This document shows, piece by piece, positions 1 through 10,328 of a DNA stretch of 64,000 nt. This stretch comes from Streptomyces sp. HUAS ZL42 (GTDB lineage Bacteria > Actinomycetota > Actinomycetes > Streptomycetales > Streptomycetaceae). The notes beneath the pieces are model-generated. The model searched no databases and had not been told where the DNA came from. It worked only from the letters and a program-made list of their open reading frames with translations. Numbering within the stretch: position 1 is the first letter of the stretch; every line of letters starts with the position of its first letter. The position numbers and the translations under genes are program-made. Location of the stretch: positions 7,227,001 to 7,291,000 of the forward strand of contig NZ_CP160403.1 of NCBI RefSeq assembly GCF_040782645.1, in the 5' to 3' direction.

Positions 1-1905
1 GGGCAGGAAGGGGTGGATCGCGTTGAAGAAGCCCGGACTGGTCTGCACGGGGTACGTGCCGCCCGCGGACGTCAACTGGAGCATCAGCAGGGCGAGGACG
101 AGGATGCGGCCCGCCGCCCCGAACCTGGCGTTGAGCCACTGCACCATGGCCGCGAAGCAGGCCGTCACCAGGAACAGGAAGCCCACCGTCCCGGCCGCCC
201 GGGCCATCTGCAGGCCGACCGCCCAGTGCAGCACCGCCATCAGGGCCGTGGTCTGCAGTACCCCGATCGCCACCACGGGCAGCCAGCCCGCCAGCGCGAT
301 CCGCCAAGCCGGGGCGCCCGCCGCGAGCGCGCGCCGGTTCATCGGCGGGATCAGCATGTACGCCACCATCGCGCCCACCCACAGCGACAGCGGGATGAAG
401 TACGGGGCGAAACCGGTGCCGTAGTTGGGCGCCTTGTGCAGGTCCTCGGAGGCGAGCCGGACCGGGTCCGCCATGACGGTGGTGCGTGCGTCGCGGTCCT
501 TCTTGTCGTAGTCGGGGACCCGCTCGGCACCGTCGTGCAGACCGCCCGCGAGCTTTCCGGAGCCGTCGACGAGCTTGAACATGCCGCCGTTGAGGTCGTC
601 GGCGCCGGTGCTGAGCCTGCCCATGCCCTCGTCCAGGTCCGCCGCGCCCGTCTTGGCGGTGCCGAGCCCTGTGTGCAGCTTCTTCGCGCCCGCGGCGACC
701 TTGGCGGCCCCCTCGTTCAGCTTGTTGATCTTGGTGACGGCGTCGTCGAGGTCCTCGGCGAGGTGCGGGGCCCGGTCGGCGAGCGCCTGGGCCTGCTTCT
801 GGAGCGTGGCGAGGTGCTTGTCGAGCTTCTTCAGATCGCCGTTCTGGCCGGCGACCAGCGTGTTGACGTCGTCGGCGATCGTGGCCACGTCGGCGGCCGC
901 GTCCTTCGCCTTCTCGAGGTCGGAGCAGGCGGGATCGGGCAGCACGGCGCTCTCGCACCGTGTCCTGTACACGGAATCCAGCGTGTCGGATGCCGTGTGT
1001 GCGCGCTTGGCGGCGATCGGTGCGGTCTTCGCCAGGGTGTCGAGGTTGTCGCGGATCGCCTTGGCGGAGTCGGCGACGAGCCGGGCGGTGTCCCCGATGG
1101 TCTTCTCGTTGTCCTCGAGGAAGGGCCCCACCTTCTCGTCGACGGCGTTGACCTTGTCGGCGAGCGCCTGTGTGCCGTCCGAGACCTGCTCGGAGCCGTC
1201 CTCCAGGTCGCCCGCGCCGCTGTTCAGCTTCTTCAGGCCCTTGGACAGCTTGCCGCTGCCGTCCTCGGCGTCCTTCAGCCCGTCGGCGAGGTCCCTGGAT
1301 CCCTTCTCCGCCTTCCCGATGCCGCCGGTGAGCTTGTCGGCGCCGTCAGCGGCCTTCACGGTCGCGCCGTGGATGTCGGAGAACGAGATGAAGATCCGGT
1401 CCAGGAAGGACCGCGACGTCTTCGTGGACGCGGCCGTGCGCACCTCGCCGAAGACCGTCCGCGAGATCTGCCCGACGATGTAGTTGTTCGCGTCGTTCGT
1501 GCGCACCTGCAGTGCGCCCGTCTCCGGGGCGTCGCCCGCACTCGAGGCGATGCGCCTGCTGAAGTCGGCCGGCATGGTCAGCGACAGGTAGTACGTGCCG
1601 TCCTCCACGCCCGCGCGTGCCTCGTCGGCGCTCACCTCGTGCCAGTCGAAGACCTCGCTGTCGAGCAGCCCCTTCGTGATGTCGTCGCCCGCGGTGATCC
1701 TCTTCCCGCCGGCCGTCGCCCCCTTGTCGTCGTTCACCAGCGCTACGGGGATGCGGTCCAGCCGGCCGTACGGGTCCCAGAACGACCACAGGTACAGCGC
1801 GCCGTACAGCAGGGGCAGCAGCAGGAGCGCCACCAGGGCGGCACGCGGCAGCTTGCCGCGGCCGAAGCGCCGCAGCTCAAGAGCGGCCAGTTTCGGCGAG
1901 CGCAT
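1..1905 (-). CDS. YhgE/Pip-type membrane protein, C-terminus beyond the window
   Basis: Large membrane protein of the YhgE/Pip (phage-infection-protein-like) group, related to ABC-2-type exporter subunits; substrate unknown. The 635 residues present show a membrane segment near residues 18-40, a long extracytoplasmic stretch rich in Gly/Asp/Leu heptad-like repeats (KLTGG, DLADG, KLNSG, KLAGG), then several membrane helices after about residue 500. The reading frame is still open at base 1, so the last segment is missing. The ATG at 1905 is preferred over the one at 1911 because AAGGAGG lies 6 nt before it. It overlaps the end of the ATPase gene by 29 nt, so the two are very probably one operon under the palindrome-containing promoter at 2690-2718. 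Confidence 0.85.
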   Translation of the reverse strand, partial: MRSPKLAALELRRFGRGKLPRAALVALLLLPLLYGALYLWSFWDPYGRLDRIPVALVNDDKGATAGGKRITAGDDITKGLLDSEVFDWHEVSADEARAGVEDGTYYLSLTMPADFSRRIASSAGDAPETGALQVRTNDANNYIVGQISRTVFGEVRTAASTKTSRSFLDRIFISFSDIHGATVKAADGADKLTGGIGKAEKGSRDLADGLKDAEDGSGKLSKGLKKLNSGAGDLEDGSEQVSDGTQALADKVNAVDEKVGPFLEDNEKTIGDTARLVADSAKAIRDNLDTLAKTAPIAAKRAHTASDTLDSVYRTRCESAVLPDPACSDLEKAKDAAADVATIADDVNTLVAGQNGDLKKLDKHLATLQKQAQALADRAPHLAEDLDDAVTKINKLNEGAAKVAAGAKKLHTGLGTAKTGAADLDEGMGRLSTGADDLNGGMFKLVDGSGKLAGGLHDGAERVPDYDKKDRDARTTVMADPVRLASEDLHKAPNYGTGFAPYFIPLSLWVGAMVAYMLIPPMNRRALAAGAPAWRIALAGWLPVVAIGVLQTTALMAVLHWAVGLQMARAAGTVGFLFLVTACFAAMVQWLNARFGAAGRILVLALLMLQLTSAGGTYPVQTSPGFFNAIHPFLP

Positions 1906-2677
1906 CCGCATCCTCCTTCTCCGGACGGTCTTGGGTTTCAGGCTTGTCCTGGGCTTCCGGCTTGTGCTGGGCGTCCGGCCTTTCGCCGGTGGACACCCTG
2001 ACGGCGTCCTCGGGGGCCTCGCTGCACACCGCCACGACCGTGGTCCCGGCCTCGGCGACGGACCTGAGGAGCGCCCAGGCCTCCGCCCGATCGGCGTCCG
2101 AGAGCTTGAGGTCCGTGTCGTCGACGCCCAGCAGACGCGGGCGGCCGATGAGGGCGAGGGCGACGGACAGGCGCAGGGCTTCGAGGCGTTCCAGGTCGCC
2201 CACGGCGGTCCGGTCGCCCTTGGGCAGGGCCTCCCGGTCGAGGCCGGCGGCGGCGAGCGCGGTGTCGATACGCAGCTTCGACTCGGCCGCGCGCTCCCCG
2301 CGGGGCCGCAGCAGGCCGCGCAGTGAGCCGCTGAACCGTCGTTGCAGCAGCGCCCGTTCGCGCAGGTGCTCGCCGACGGTCAGGGCCGGGTCCAGGTCGG
2401 TGACGCCGGGAACGTGCGCGAGCCCGCTGACACGGCGCACCGCTGCCAGATGCTTCGGCAGCCCGGCCCCGCCGACGGTGGCGGTCCCCTCCGTTGCCCT
2501 CATCCGTCCCGTCAACGCGAGCAGCAGGCTGGTGCGCCCCGACCCCGACGGTCCTTCGACCGCGATCAGCGCGCCGGGCCCCGCGTCGACGGCGATGCCG
2601 CGGAACGCCCAGCCGCGGGGCCCCTTGAGCCCGAAGTCGCGGGCCGTGACGGCGACGCCGCCCTCGGCTTCCCCCAT
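1877..2677 (-). CDS. Degenerate ABC-type ATPase partner of the YhgE/Pip protein
   Basis: A 266-aa protein with the overall layout of an ABC nucleotide-binding subunit and altered key residues. The P-loop reads GPSGSGRTS, with Arg where the catalytic Lys should be. The LSGGQ signature position reads VGDLE. Walker B ends VDD rather than DE, and the switch-histidine region reads VVAVCSEAP, with no His. The C-terminus is a charged, Lys/Glu/Asp-rich tail with a repeated KPEAQDKPETQD pattern. The ATG at 2677 is chosen because AGGGGA lies 6 nt upstream; a TTG at 2683 is the alternative. It probably assists the YhgE-like protein, either as a weak ATPase or as a structural or nucleotide-sensing subunit. 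Loss of hydrolysis is inferred from sequence only. Confidence 0.8.
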   Translation of the reverse strand: MGEAEGGVAVTARDFGLKGPRGWAFRGIAVDAGPGALIAVEGPSGSGRTSLLLALTGRMRATEGTATVGGAGLPKHLAAVRRVSGLAHVPGVTDLDPALTVGEHLRERALLQRRFSGSLRGLLRPRGERAAESKLRIDTALAAAGLDREALPKGDRTAVGDLERLEALRLSVALALIGRPRLLGVDDTDLKLSDADRAEAWALLRSVAEAGTTVVAVCSEAPEDAVRVSTGERPDAQHKPEAQDKPETQDRPEKEDADALAETGRS

Positions 2678-2689
2678 GGCCAATCCCCT

Positions 2690-2718
2690 GAACTATTTGA
2701 ACTGACTGGTCAGTGCAA
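2690..2718 (-). promoter_or_regulatory. Promoter of the ATPase-YhgE operon with embedded TetR-like operator
   Basis: Read on the minus strand, a TTGCAC -35 (2718-2713) and a TAGTTC -10-like hexamer (2695-2690) are 17 nt apart. The spacer holds ACTGACTGGTCAGT (2701-2714), whose 6-bp arms ACTGAC/GTCAGT are perfect inverted repeats around TG. This geometry is typical of TetR-family repression. The regulator gene is not in the window and may lie beyond base 1. Confidence 0.6.
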
Positions 2719-2849
2719 AAACTAACCCGAACTCTCGATCGAAGCAAAGACCCAGGTCAGAACGGATTGTCAGTGCCATACCTCACGATGGGCACATACG
2801 GCATCCCCGTATGAGGGCGTGCCGTCACACAGACGACAGGAGGTTCGTC

Positions 2850-3413
2850 ATGGCCAGCTACCACGCAGCCGCCGCACGCCGGCGCCGCGCAACCGGCCCT
2901 GCCCCCTCACTGACCGGCCCGGCGAGCGACGTGCACCCCGTACTGCGCCGGGCCACGGCCCCGCCCGCCGCCCTCGACCTGCTAGCCCAGGCCCGTACCG
3001 CACTCGACGAGGCGACCGTCCTCGAAACACCGAACGAGCGCTACGCGACGGCCCACCTCGCCGCCCTGCGCACCGCCGCCGCCGTGCTGGCCGCGCGCGG
3101 GCGCCCGGAGTCCACACCGCGGCGCCGGGCCCGCATCAGGAGCGCCTGGGAAGTGCTCCCCGAAATCGCGCCCGAACTCACCGAGTGGAGCGCGCTGTTC
3201 GCCTCCGGGGCCCGGCGCCGCGCCCGGGCCGAGGCGGGCATCCAGGGCGCGGCCAACCGCCGGGACGCCGACGATCTGATACGCGACGTGGCGATGTTCA
3301 TCCGTCTCGTCGAGCGGATGCTGGTCCTCCAGCCGGTCCTGCCGCAGCCGCGCGAGGACGCGGACGAGGCGGAGGGCCGCGGCGGGGAGCGCGACATGCC
3401 GGACGCCGGCTGA
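2850..3413 (+). CDS. SAV_6107-family HEPN-domain protein
   Basis: A 187-aa, Ala/Arg-rich, all-helical soluble protein that I recognise as the Streptomyces SAV_6107 HEPN family. The ATG at 2850 follows AGGAGG with good spacing; the open frame reaches further upstream to 2811, but that start has no ribosome site. Residues 30-160 form the helical region (LDLLAQARTALDEA, RYATAHLAALRTAAAVLAA, DDLIRDVAMFIRLVER). I do not see the canonical R-x4-6-H RNase motif, so ribonuclease activity cannot be assumed; the domain may be a scaffold. It is divergent from the ATPase-YhgE operon and 167 nt upstream of the methyltransferase gene. Function unknown. Confidence 0.8.
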   Translation: MASYHAAAARRRRATGPAPSLTGPASDVHPVLRRATAPPAALDLLAQARTALDEATVLETPNERYATAHLAALRTAAAVLAARGRPESTPRRRARIRSAWEVLPEIAPELTEWSALFASGARRRARAEAGIQGAANRRDADDLIRDVAMFIRLVERMLVLQPVLPQPREDADEAEGRGGERDMPDAG

Positions 3414-3580
3414 GCCTGCGGTGAGGGCCGGACGCAGCACCGCAGTGACCAGGCGGGGCGCCGGAGGCAATAGGGTGGAGAGCGCCTGAAGCCTTCCCCC
3501 TTCCGCACCCCGGGGCCGGGGGAGGCGCCCCGTTCGCTCCGCCGTTCATGTGGCGGTGCCGCGCCGAGGAGTCAACTGCC

Positions 3581-4408
3581 GTGTCGGACCCGATGCGCCC
3601 GCCCGTCTCCCACCGCCACCCTCATACGGCGTCGCTGCGCTCCGACCCCTCTCGACCACGCGCTTCTCTCCGTACGGCCGTGGTCTGGGAGGTCCTCCAG
3701 GACGCCCTCGACCGGCGGGTCAAGGCCACGGGCCGGGAGTCGCTGGACGTCCTCGACACCGGAGGCGGCAGCGGCAACTTCGCGGTGCCCGTGGCCCGCC
3801 TCGGCCACCGCGTCACCGTCGTCGACCCCAGCCCCAACGCCCTGTTCGCCCTGGAGCGCCGCGCCGCCGAGGCCGGCGTCGCCGACCGGGTGCAGGGCGT
3901 CCAGGGCGATGCCCACGGCCTCTTCGACGTGGTCGAGCGCGGTGGCTACGACGTGGTGCTGTGCCACGGCGTCCTGGAATACGTCGACGACCCGGCCGAG
4001 GGTGTCCGCAACGCGGTGGCCGCCCTGCGCTCCGAGGGTGTCCTCAGCCTGCTCGCGGCCGGTCTGGGCGGCGCCGTGCTCGCGCGCGCCCTCGCCGGCC
4101 ACTTCAAGGAGGCCAAGCAGGCCCTCGACGACCCGCACGGCCGCTGGGGCACCGGTGACCCCATGCCGCGCCGCTTCACCGCCGAGCAGCTGACCGAACT
4201 GGTCGAGGGCGCGGGCCTCACGGTCGGGGCCGTGCACGGCGTGCGGATCTTCGCCGACCTCGTCCCCGGCGTGCTTGTGGACACCGAGCCCGGAGCCCTG
4301 GAAGCCCTGCTGAAGCTGGAGGAGGCCGCGGCCGAGCTCCCGGCCTTCCACTCCGTCGCCACCCAGCTGCATGTGCTCGGTGAGACGCAGGGGGCTGCCG
4401 AGGCCTGA
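3581..4408 (+). CDS. Class I SAM-dependent methyltransferase
   Basis: A 275-aa Rossmann-fold methyltransferase. Motif I is LDVLDTGGGSGNFAVPVA near residue 50, followed by an acidic strand end VTVVDPSP (ribose-binding Asp) and a motif VVLCHGVLEYVDDP. The fold resembles the SmtA/CmoM-like group, but the substrate cannot be told from sequence. The GTG at 3581 is chosen because GAGGAG lies 9 nt upstream; the frame is open from 3548. Downstream of the HEPN gene and upstream of the DUF3040 gene, all in the same direction. Confidence 0.85.
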   Translation: MSDPMRPPVSHRHPHTASLRSDPSRPRASLRTAVVWEVLQDALDRRVKATGRESLDVLDTGGGSGNFAVPVARLGHRVTVVDPSPNALFALERRAAEAGVADRVQGVQGDAHGLFDVVERGGYDVVLCHGVLEYVDDPAEGVRNAVAALRSEGVLSLLAAGLGGAVLARALAGHFKEAKQALDDPHGRWGTGDPMPRRFTAEQLTELVEGAGLTVGAVHGVRIFADLVPGVLVDTEPGALEALLKLEEAAAELPAFHSVATQLHVLGETQGAAEA

Positions 4409-4697
4409 GAACCTCCTGTGGGAGAGCCCCGAGGTGGCGCCGCTGATCAGGGCGTTGGCTGCGGATGGAGTACGCCACAGGCCCCCCGTTCGGGCGTTCC
4501 GAGCCGTATGATCGAGGGAGACCGCCCGGCATGACGGGTCGGCAGCTGGGGAATGGAAGCTTCAGCGAGCCGGGACGTCCATGGCGGACTCCGGTTGGCC
4601 AATTGGCGTAGAGGGGCGGGTTTCACGGGGGCGATTCCCTGCCTATCCTGAAGGGACCCCCGGGTCGCCCCGGCGACTGCACGATGAGGAGGACTCC

Positions 4698-5087
4698 GTG
4701 CCGCTCTCGGAGCACGAGCAGCGCATGCTCGAGCAAATGGAGCGAGCGCTGTACGCCGAAGATCCCAAGTTTGCGACAGCGCTCGAGGGAAGCGGGCTGC
4801 GTACGTACACCCGGCGACGGGTCTACCAGGCGGTCGCGGGCTTCCTCGTAGGTATCGCGCTCCTCATGGCCGGAATGGTCGCCAAGCAGGTCTGGCTCAG
4901 CGTCGTGGGCTTCCTCGTCATGCTGGGCTGTGCGGTACTCGCCGTGACCGGCTGGCGCAAGGCTCCCAAGCCGGGCGAACAGAGCGCCGGCGCATCACAC
5001 GCTCACCGTCAGGGAAGGCCGAAGCGGTCCATGATGGACCGCATCGAACAGCGCTGGCAGCGCCGCCGCGACGAACAGGGCCACTGA
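4698..5087 (+). CDS. DUF3040 small membrane protein
   Basis: A 129-aa protein that starts PLSEHEQRMLEQMERALYAE, the hallmark of actinobacterial DUF3040 proteins. It has two hydrophobic helices near residues 42-60 and 66-84 and a basic, hydrophilic C-terminal tail. The GTG at 4698 follows GAGGAGG. Function unknown. It is separated from the convergent transglutaminase gene by two hairpins. The 289 nt upstream (4409-4697) hold no gene I can support. Confidence 0.85.
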   Translation: MPLSEHEQRMLEQMERALYAEDPKFATALEGSGLRTYTRRRVYQAVAGFLVGIALLMAGMVAKQVWLSVVGFLVMLGCAVLAVTGWRKAPKPGEQSAGASHAHRQGRPKRSMMDRIEQRWQRRRDEQGH

Positions 5088-5110
5088 CCTCACCACAGCT
5101 TCCGAGCGAC

Positions 5111-5153
5111 ACCTGAGGGGGTGACCACCGACGAGGTGGTCACCCCCTCAGGT
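5111..5153 (+). terminator. Strong hairpin terminator after the DUF3040 gene
   Basis: A perfect 19-bp inverted repeat (5111-5129 with 5135-5153) around the loop GACGA, beginning 23 nt after the DUF3040 stop. There is no U-tract, which is usual for Streptomyces. Symmetry would let it act on both strands. Confidence 0.75.
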
Positions 5154-5216
5154 CTGCCCTGGGCAGGTCTGCTCTGGTCAGTCCCGGCGGGGCGCTGCCG
5201 ACCCCACGAAATGCGA

Positions 5217-5254
5217 CTCGGCCCTCACCCCGAAATCCCCGGGCAAGGGCCGAG
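5217..5254 (-). terminator. Hairpin after the transglutaminase gene
   Basis: CTCGGCCCT (5217-5225) pairs with AGGGCCGAG (5246-5254) across a 20-nt loop, 18 nt beyond the stop of the minus-strand transglutaminase gene. Moderate strength, no T-run. Confidence 0.4.
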
Positions 5255-5271
5255 CTGTCTGCGTCGGCTCC

Positions 5272-7776
5272 TCAGCCGCTCTGCTGACCGGACGGGCGGC
5301 GCACCATCTCCGCCCAGCGGGCCGCCCAGGCGGCCCTGACGGCCGTCCAGCGGTCGTTGAGCTCCCAGACCGCGCGGATCGCCGAACGGGGTGCGACGAC
5401 CGCGCGCAGGCGCGTGGTCCGGCTGACTCTCGACCGCAGGGCCACCCGCATCCTGCGCACGTCCTCGGCCAGGCCTGCCTCGGCCCGCGGCTGCGGGGCG
5501 AAGAGAACCTGCTCCACGGCGCCGGCCACCCGGTGCACCGACGCCGAGGTCGGCTCGTCCAACTGGCCGAGCCGCACGATGCGCGCGGCAGCCTTCCGCG
5601 GGGTCAGGGCGTCGTCCGGTGGGATGCCGTAGTCCCAGGCCGTGTCGGTGAGCTCCCGCCAGACGGCCAGGACGTGCCCGACGGCCGCCTCTGTGGCCTG
5701 CCGCGACGGCACCTCACCCGGCAGGACCGTCATGTGGAGCCCGTCCGTGTACTGCCGGCCGGCAGGATCCCCACGGCCCGGCGGTGCCTGCCCCGCACCG
5801 GACGCCGCGTGCTGGGCCGAGGCCAGCCGTACCGACCGCCGCCTGAGCCGCCACAGCATGGGCAGCAGCGGCACGATCACCACAGCCAGCCCCAGGAGCG
5901 TCCAGCCGAGGGTCTGGTACCACGGCGTGCCCGAGTCGTCCTTCTGCTCCGGGTCGAGCGGCAGCGCTCCCGCGCACGCCGCGAGCTTCCTGTCCTGCGC
6001 CGCGCAGCTCGTGCTCGCCGAGGGCGCGGCGGAGGGGGCCGCCCCCGCCGACCGCGTGGCCTGCGGCAGGTCCGGAACGCTGCTGCCCGGCGACTCCGGC
6101 TGCGTGTAGGACGGCGTCGTGCCCCGGTTCGGCGTCGGCTCGAAACGGGTCCAGCCCACGCCCTCGAAGTACAGCTCGGGCCAGGCGTGCGCGTCCTTCA
6201 GCCCCACCGACACCGAACCGTCCGACTGCGGCGTACCCGGCGCGAAGCCGACCGCGACCCGGGCGGGTATGCCGAGCGTGCGGGCCATCGCCGCCATCGC
6301 GAAGGAGAAGTGGACGCAGAAGCCCTGCTTGTCCTTCAGGAACCGGGCGATCGCGTCCGGGCCGTTGCCTACCTCCACCTCGGTGTCGTACTGGAAGCCG
6401 CCCGTGATGGTGAAGTAGTCCTGGAGTTTGACGGCCTTCTCGTAGTCGTTCTGCGCGTCCTCGGTCACTTGCCGGGCCGTGCGGGCCACCACCTCCGGCA
6501 GTGACTTCGGAACCTTCGTGTACTCGCTCCGCAGCGACCCGGCCGCCTGCGGCGCCGCGGCGAGCTGCTGTGCCGTCGGCTGCACCGAGAGGCTCTTCAC
6601 CTCGTACGTCTGACCGCGTGTGTTCTGACCGTGGTCGCCGACGAGGGTCATGCCGACCGGTTCGTAGCGCCAGTTGCCCTTGATCTTCACGCCGCTCGGC
6701 GGGTACGGCATCGGCAGCCAGTCCTGCCCGTACCAGTCGGCGGCCGATATCCGGGTCGTGATCTCCGCCCGCTTGATGTCGGGGCCCAGGCCGGTGGGCG
6801 TGGGGAACTCGTCCGGCACGGCGACGATGTGCCGCTTGGACGGCTTCCACGTGGTGCCGTCGAAGTCGTCCAGGGACACGATCCGCAGATACAGGTCCGA
6901 GAGGTTGTCCGAGTTGGTCTTCAGCGACAGGACCTGGCGGTTCTCGTCCACGTTCAGACTGTCGCGCAGCGACACCAGCGGGTTGACCGCGGAGATCGTG
7001 CCCCCGCCGCCGGTGCCCGCGCCGACTCCGGTCCTGGCGCTGCCCAGCAGGCCGCCCTCTATCGCGGGCAGCGGCAGCAGCGGCACCACGAGGGCCACGC
7101 CCAGCGCGACCGCGCCTATGCGCCGCCCTGTGCGCACCGGCGCCACGGGACCCGACTCCCCACCGGGCATGCGTGGCGCCCCGCCGAAGACCCGGCCCCA
7201 CTGCGACAGCCGCTCGCGGCCCTCCGTCAGCAGCAGCATGAGATAGCCGGCCGCCGCGATCAGGAACCACGCCCAGTCACCGGAGCCGTCGGACAGCCCC
7301 GCGGCGACCGAGTACAGCGCGAGCAGCGGCAGGCCGGCCGGGGCCGCGCTGCGGAAGGTCACCGCGAGGGTGTCGACCGCCAGCCCGATCACCAGCGCAC
7401 CGCCGATCAGCATCAGCTTGATGCCGTCGGACAGCGGCGCCGGGATCGCGTACCGCCCCACGTCGTCCGTGCCCTGCTGGAGCAGGTCGGCGAACCGCTG
7501 GAAGGCTTCCGGGCCGGGGAACAGGCCGAGGAAGCCCTGCTGCCGGGCGAAGACCAGGGTCAGCAGCATCAGCGTGACCGCGGTCTGCGCGGCCACGGTC
7601 AGCGGCCGGGCCAGCGGCACCCGCCGGGTCGCCGCGCCCACCAGCGACTGGATGCCGAGCAGGAAGGCCGCCTGCAGGAACCACGTGGCCGGGTCGACGA
7701 GGGGCAGCAGGGCGCACGACGCCATCAGCGTGGCCGCCCAGGCGCACAGCGCCAGTCGTGCCTGCCCGCTCATCAT
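5272..7776 (-). CDS. TgpA-like membrane transglutaminase (DUF3488)
   Basis: An 834-aa membrane protein: about six N-terminal membrane helices (residues 1-210), an extracytoplasmic transglutaminase-like domain, one further helix near residue 650 and a cytoplasmic C-terminal domain. Catalytic candidates are Cys487 in KQGFCVHFSFAMAAM and His530 in DAHAWPE, followed by the acidic site RFEPTP. The ATG at 7776 overlaps the DUF58 stop as ATGA, so translation is coupled; the frame is open much further upstream but that is the DUF58 gene in another frame. With MoxR and DUF58 it forms a conserved triad thought to act at the cell envelope; the substrate is unknown. Confidence 0.9.
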   Translation of the reverse strand: MMSGQARLALCAWAATLMASCALLPLVDPATWFLQAAFLLGIQSLVGAATRRVPLARPLTVAAQTAVTLMLLTLVFARQQGFLGLFPGPEAFQRFADLLQQGTDDVGRYAIPAPLSDGIKLMLIGGALVIGLAVDTLAVTFRSAAPAGLPLLALYSVAAGLSDGSGDWAWFLIAAAGYLMLLLTEGRERLSQWGRVFGGAPRMPGGESGPVAPVRTGRRIGAVALGVALVVPLLPLPAIEGGLLGSARTGVGAGTGGGGTISAVNPLVSLRDSLNVDENRQVLSLKTNSDNLSDLYLRIVSLDDFDGTTWKPSKRHIVAVPDEFPTPTGLGPDIKRAEITTRISAADWYGQDWLPMPYPPSGVKIKGNWRYEPVGMTLVGDHGQNTRGQTYEVKSLSVQPTAQQLAAAPQAAGSLRSEYTKVPKSLPEVVARTARQVTEDAQNDYEKAVKLQDYFTITGGFQYDTEVEVGNGPDAIARFLKDKQGFCVHFSFAMAAMARTLGIPARVAVGFAPGTPQSDGSVSVGLKDAHAWPELYFEGVGWTRFEPTPNRGTTPSYTQPESPGSSVPDLPQATRSAGAAPSAAPSASTSCAAQDRKLAACAGALPLDPEQKDDSGTPWYQTLGWTLLGLAVVIVPLLPMLWRLRRRSVRLASAQHAASGAGQAPPGRGDPAGRQYTDGLHMTVLPGEVPSRQATEAAVGHVLAVWRELTDTAWDYGIPPDDALTPRKAAARIVRLGQLDEPTSASVHRVAGAVEQVLFAPQPRAEAGLAEDVRRMRVALRSRVSRTTRLRAVVAPRSAIRAVWELNDRWTAVRAAWAARWAEMVRRPSGQQSG

Positions 7777-9145
7777 GAGCCTGCCTCCCCGTTGCCCGTC
7801 CCGCTCGCGGTCACGATGCCGTTGCGCTCCTGGTCCGCCTGACGCCACAGCTCGTGCAGCGAGACGCCCCGCGGCACGCCCAGGGCCGTCCAGCCCGCCT
7901 CGCGCAGCATCCGCAGCCGCTCCTCCGTACCCCTCATCGGTCCGGGCACGTCGTTCGGTTCGCGCACCCAGGCGTCGCTGTCCAGCACGAAGGCGACGGC
8001 GCCTCCGCTGCGCTGCCGCATCCTGGCGGCCACCGCGGCCTGTTCCTCGTCGAGGTCGCCGAAGAAGGCCACCAGCAGCCCCTCGTTGCCGCCGCGCAGC
8101 ACGTCGTACGCCAGGGACAGACCCGTACCGTCCGAGTGGTCGATCACCGCGAGGGTGTCCATCATCAGCCCGGCCGCGTCCGCCGACTCCTGGCTCGCGC
8201 CCGCGAACCCGTCGGCGCCCTCGCCGGGAACCGAGCTGCCGGTGTCGGTGAGCAGCCGGACGGAGAAGCCCCGCTCGAGCATGTGCACCAGCGCCGACGC
8301 GGCGCCCGCGACCGCCCACTCGAAGGCCGAGTCCGGGCCCGCGCCCTGGAAGGCGATGCCCCGGGTGTCGAGGAGCACCGTGCAGCGGGAGCGCTGCGGC
8401 TGCTCCTCGCGGCGCACCATCAGCTCGCCGTAGCGGGCGGTGGAGCGCCAGTGGACGCGGCGCAGGTCGTCGCCGTAGCGGTACCCGCGCGGGATGACGT
8501 CGTCCTCGCCGGCCAGGGCGAGCGAGCGCTGCCGTCCGTCGCCGTACCCCTTCGCCTCGCCGGTCAGCCGCACCGGCGGCAGCGCCTCCACGCGCGGGAT
8601 CACGGTCAGCGTGTCGTACGTCGAGAAGGACCGGGTCAGCTCGCACATGCCGAAGGGGTCGGTCAGGCGCAGCTGCAGCGGGCCCAGCGGATAGCGGCCG
8701 CGCAGATCGGAACGCACCCGGTAGGACACCTCCCGGCGGCCGCCGGCCTCCACCCGGTCCAGGACGAAACGGGGGCGCGGGCCGAGGACGTACGGCACCC
8801 GGTCCTGCAGCATCAGCAGACCGGTGGGCAGTCGGGAGACGTTGTCCATCCGCAGATGGACCCGGGCCTCGGACCCGGCGGGCACGCGCGCGGGGGAGAG
8901 CCGGCGACTGCCGGCCACCCGGTAGCGCGTGCGGTAGAGGACGGTCGCGCAGACCAGGGGCAGCGCCGCGAGCAGCAGGCCGACACGCAGCAGGTCGGCC
9001 TGGCCGAGGACGTAGGCGCAGATGGCGGCCGCGACTCCGGCGGCCAGGAAGGAGCGTCCGCGGGTGGTCAGACCGGCCAGGGCCGTGCGGATACCGCCCT
9101 TTTCTCCCCGGTCGGTCTCCGCGGGGCCCGGCCCGCCGGCGGTCA

Positions 9146-9146
<1 letters not shown>
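7773..9146 (-). CDS. DUF58 protein of the MoxR-transglutaminase operon
   Basis: A 457-aa protein with two N-terminal membrane helices (about residues 30-70) and a DUF58/VWA-like domain carrying the family motif IPRGYRYGDDLRRVHWRSTARYGELMVRR. Proteins of this type accompany MoxR AAA ATPases and may present substrates or metal cofactor targets. The ATG at 9146 follows GGAGG; a GTG three bases upstream is possible. Its first base lies in the stop codon of the moxR gene and its end overlaps the transglutaminase start, so the three are one transcript. Confidence 0.88.
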
Positions 9147-10183
<1,037 letters not shown>

Positions 10184-10328
10184 CCGGCCCTCCTCGGCCC
10201 GTACTTTCTCCGGGCCGTCGCTCTGCGATGCGGACCGGCCCACCCCGAACACGGACACCACGCGTGGAAAGTTCCGCGTGACGTCACACCCGCATTCTTG
10301 CCGCCGTTACCGATTCGTGTCACTCGCC

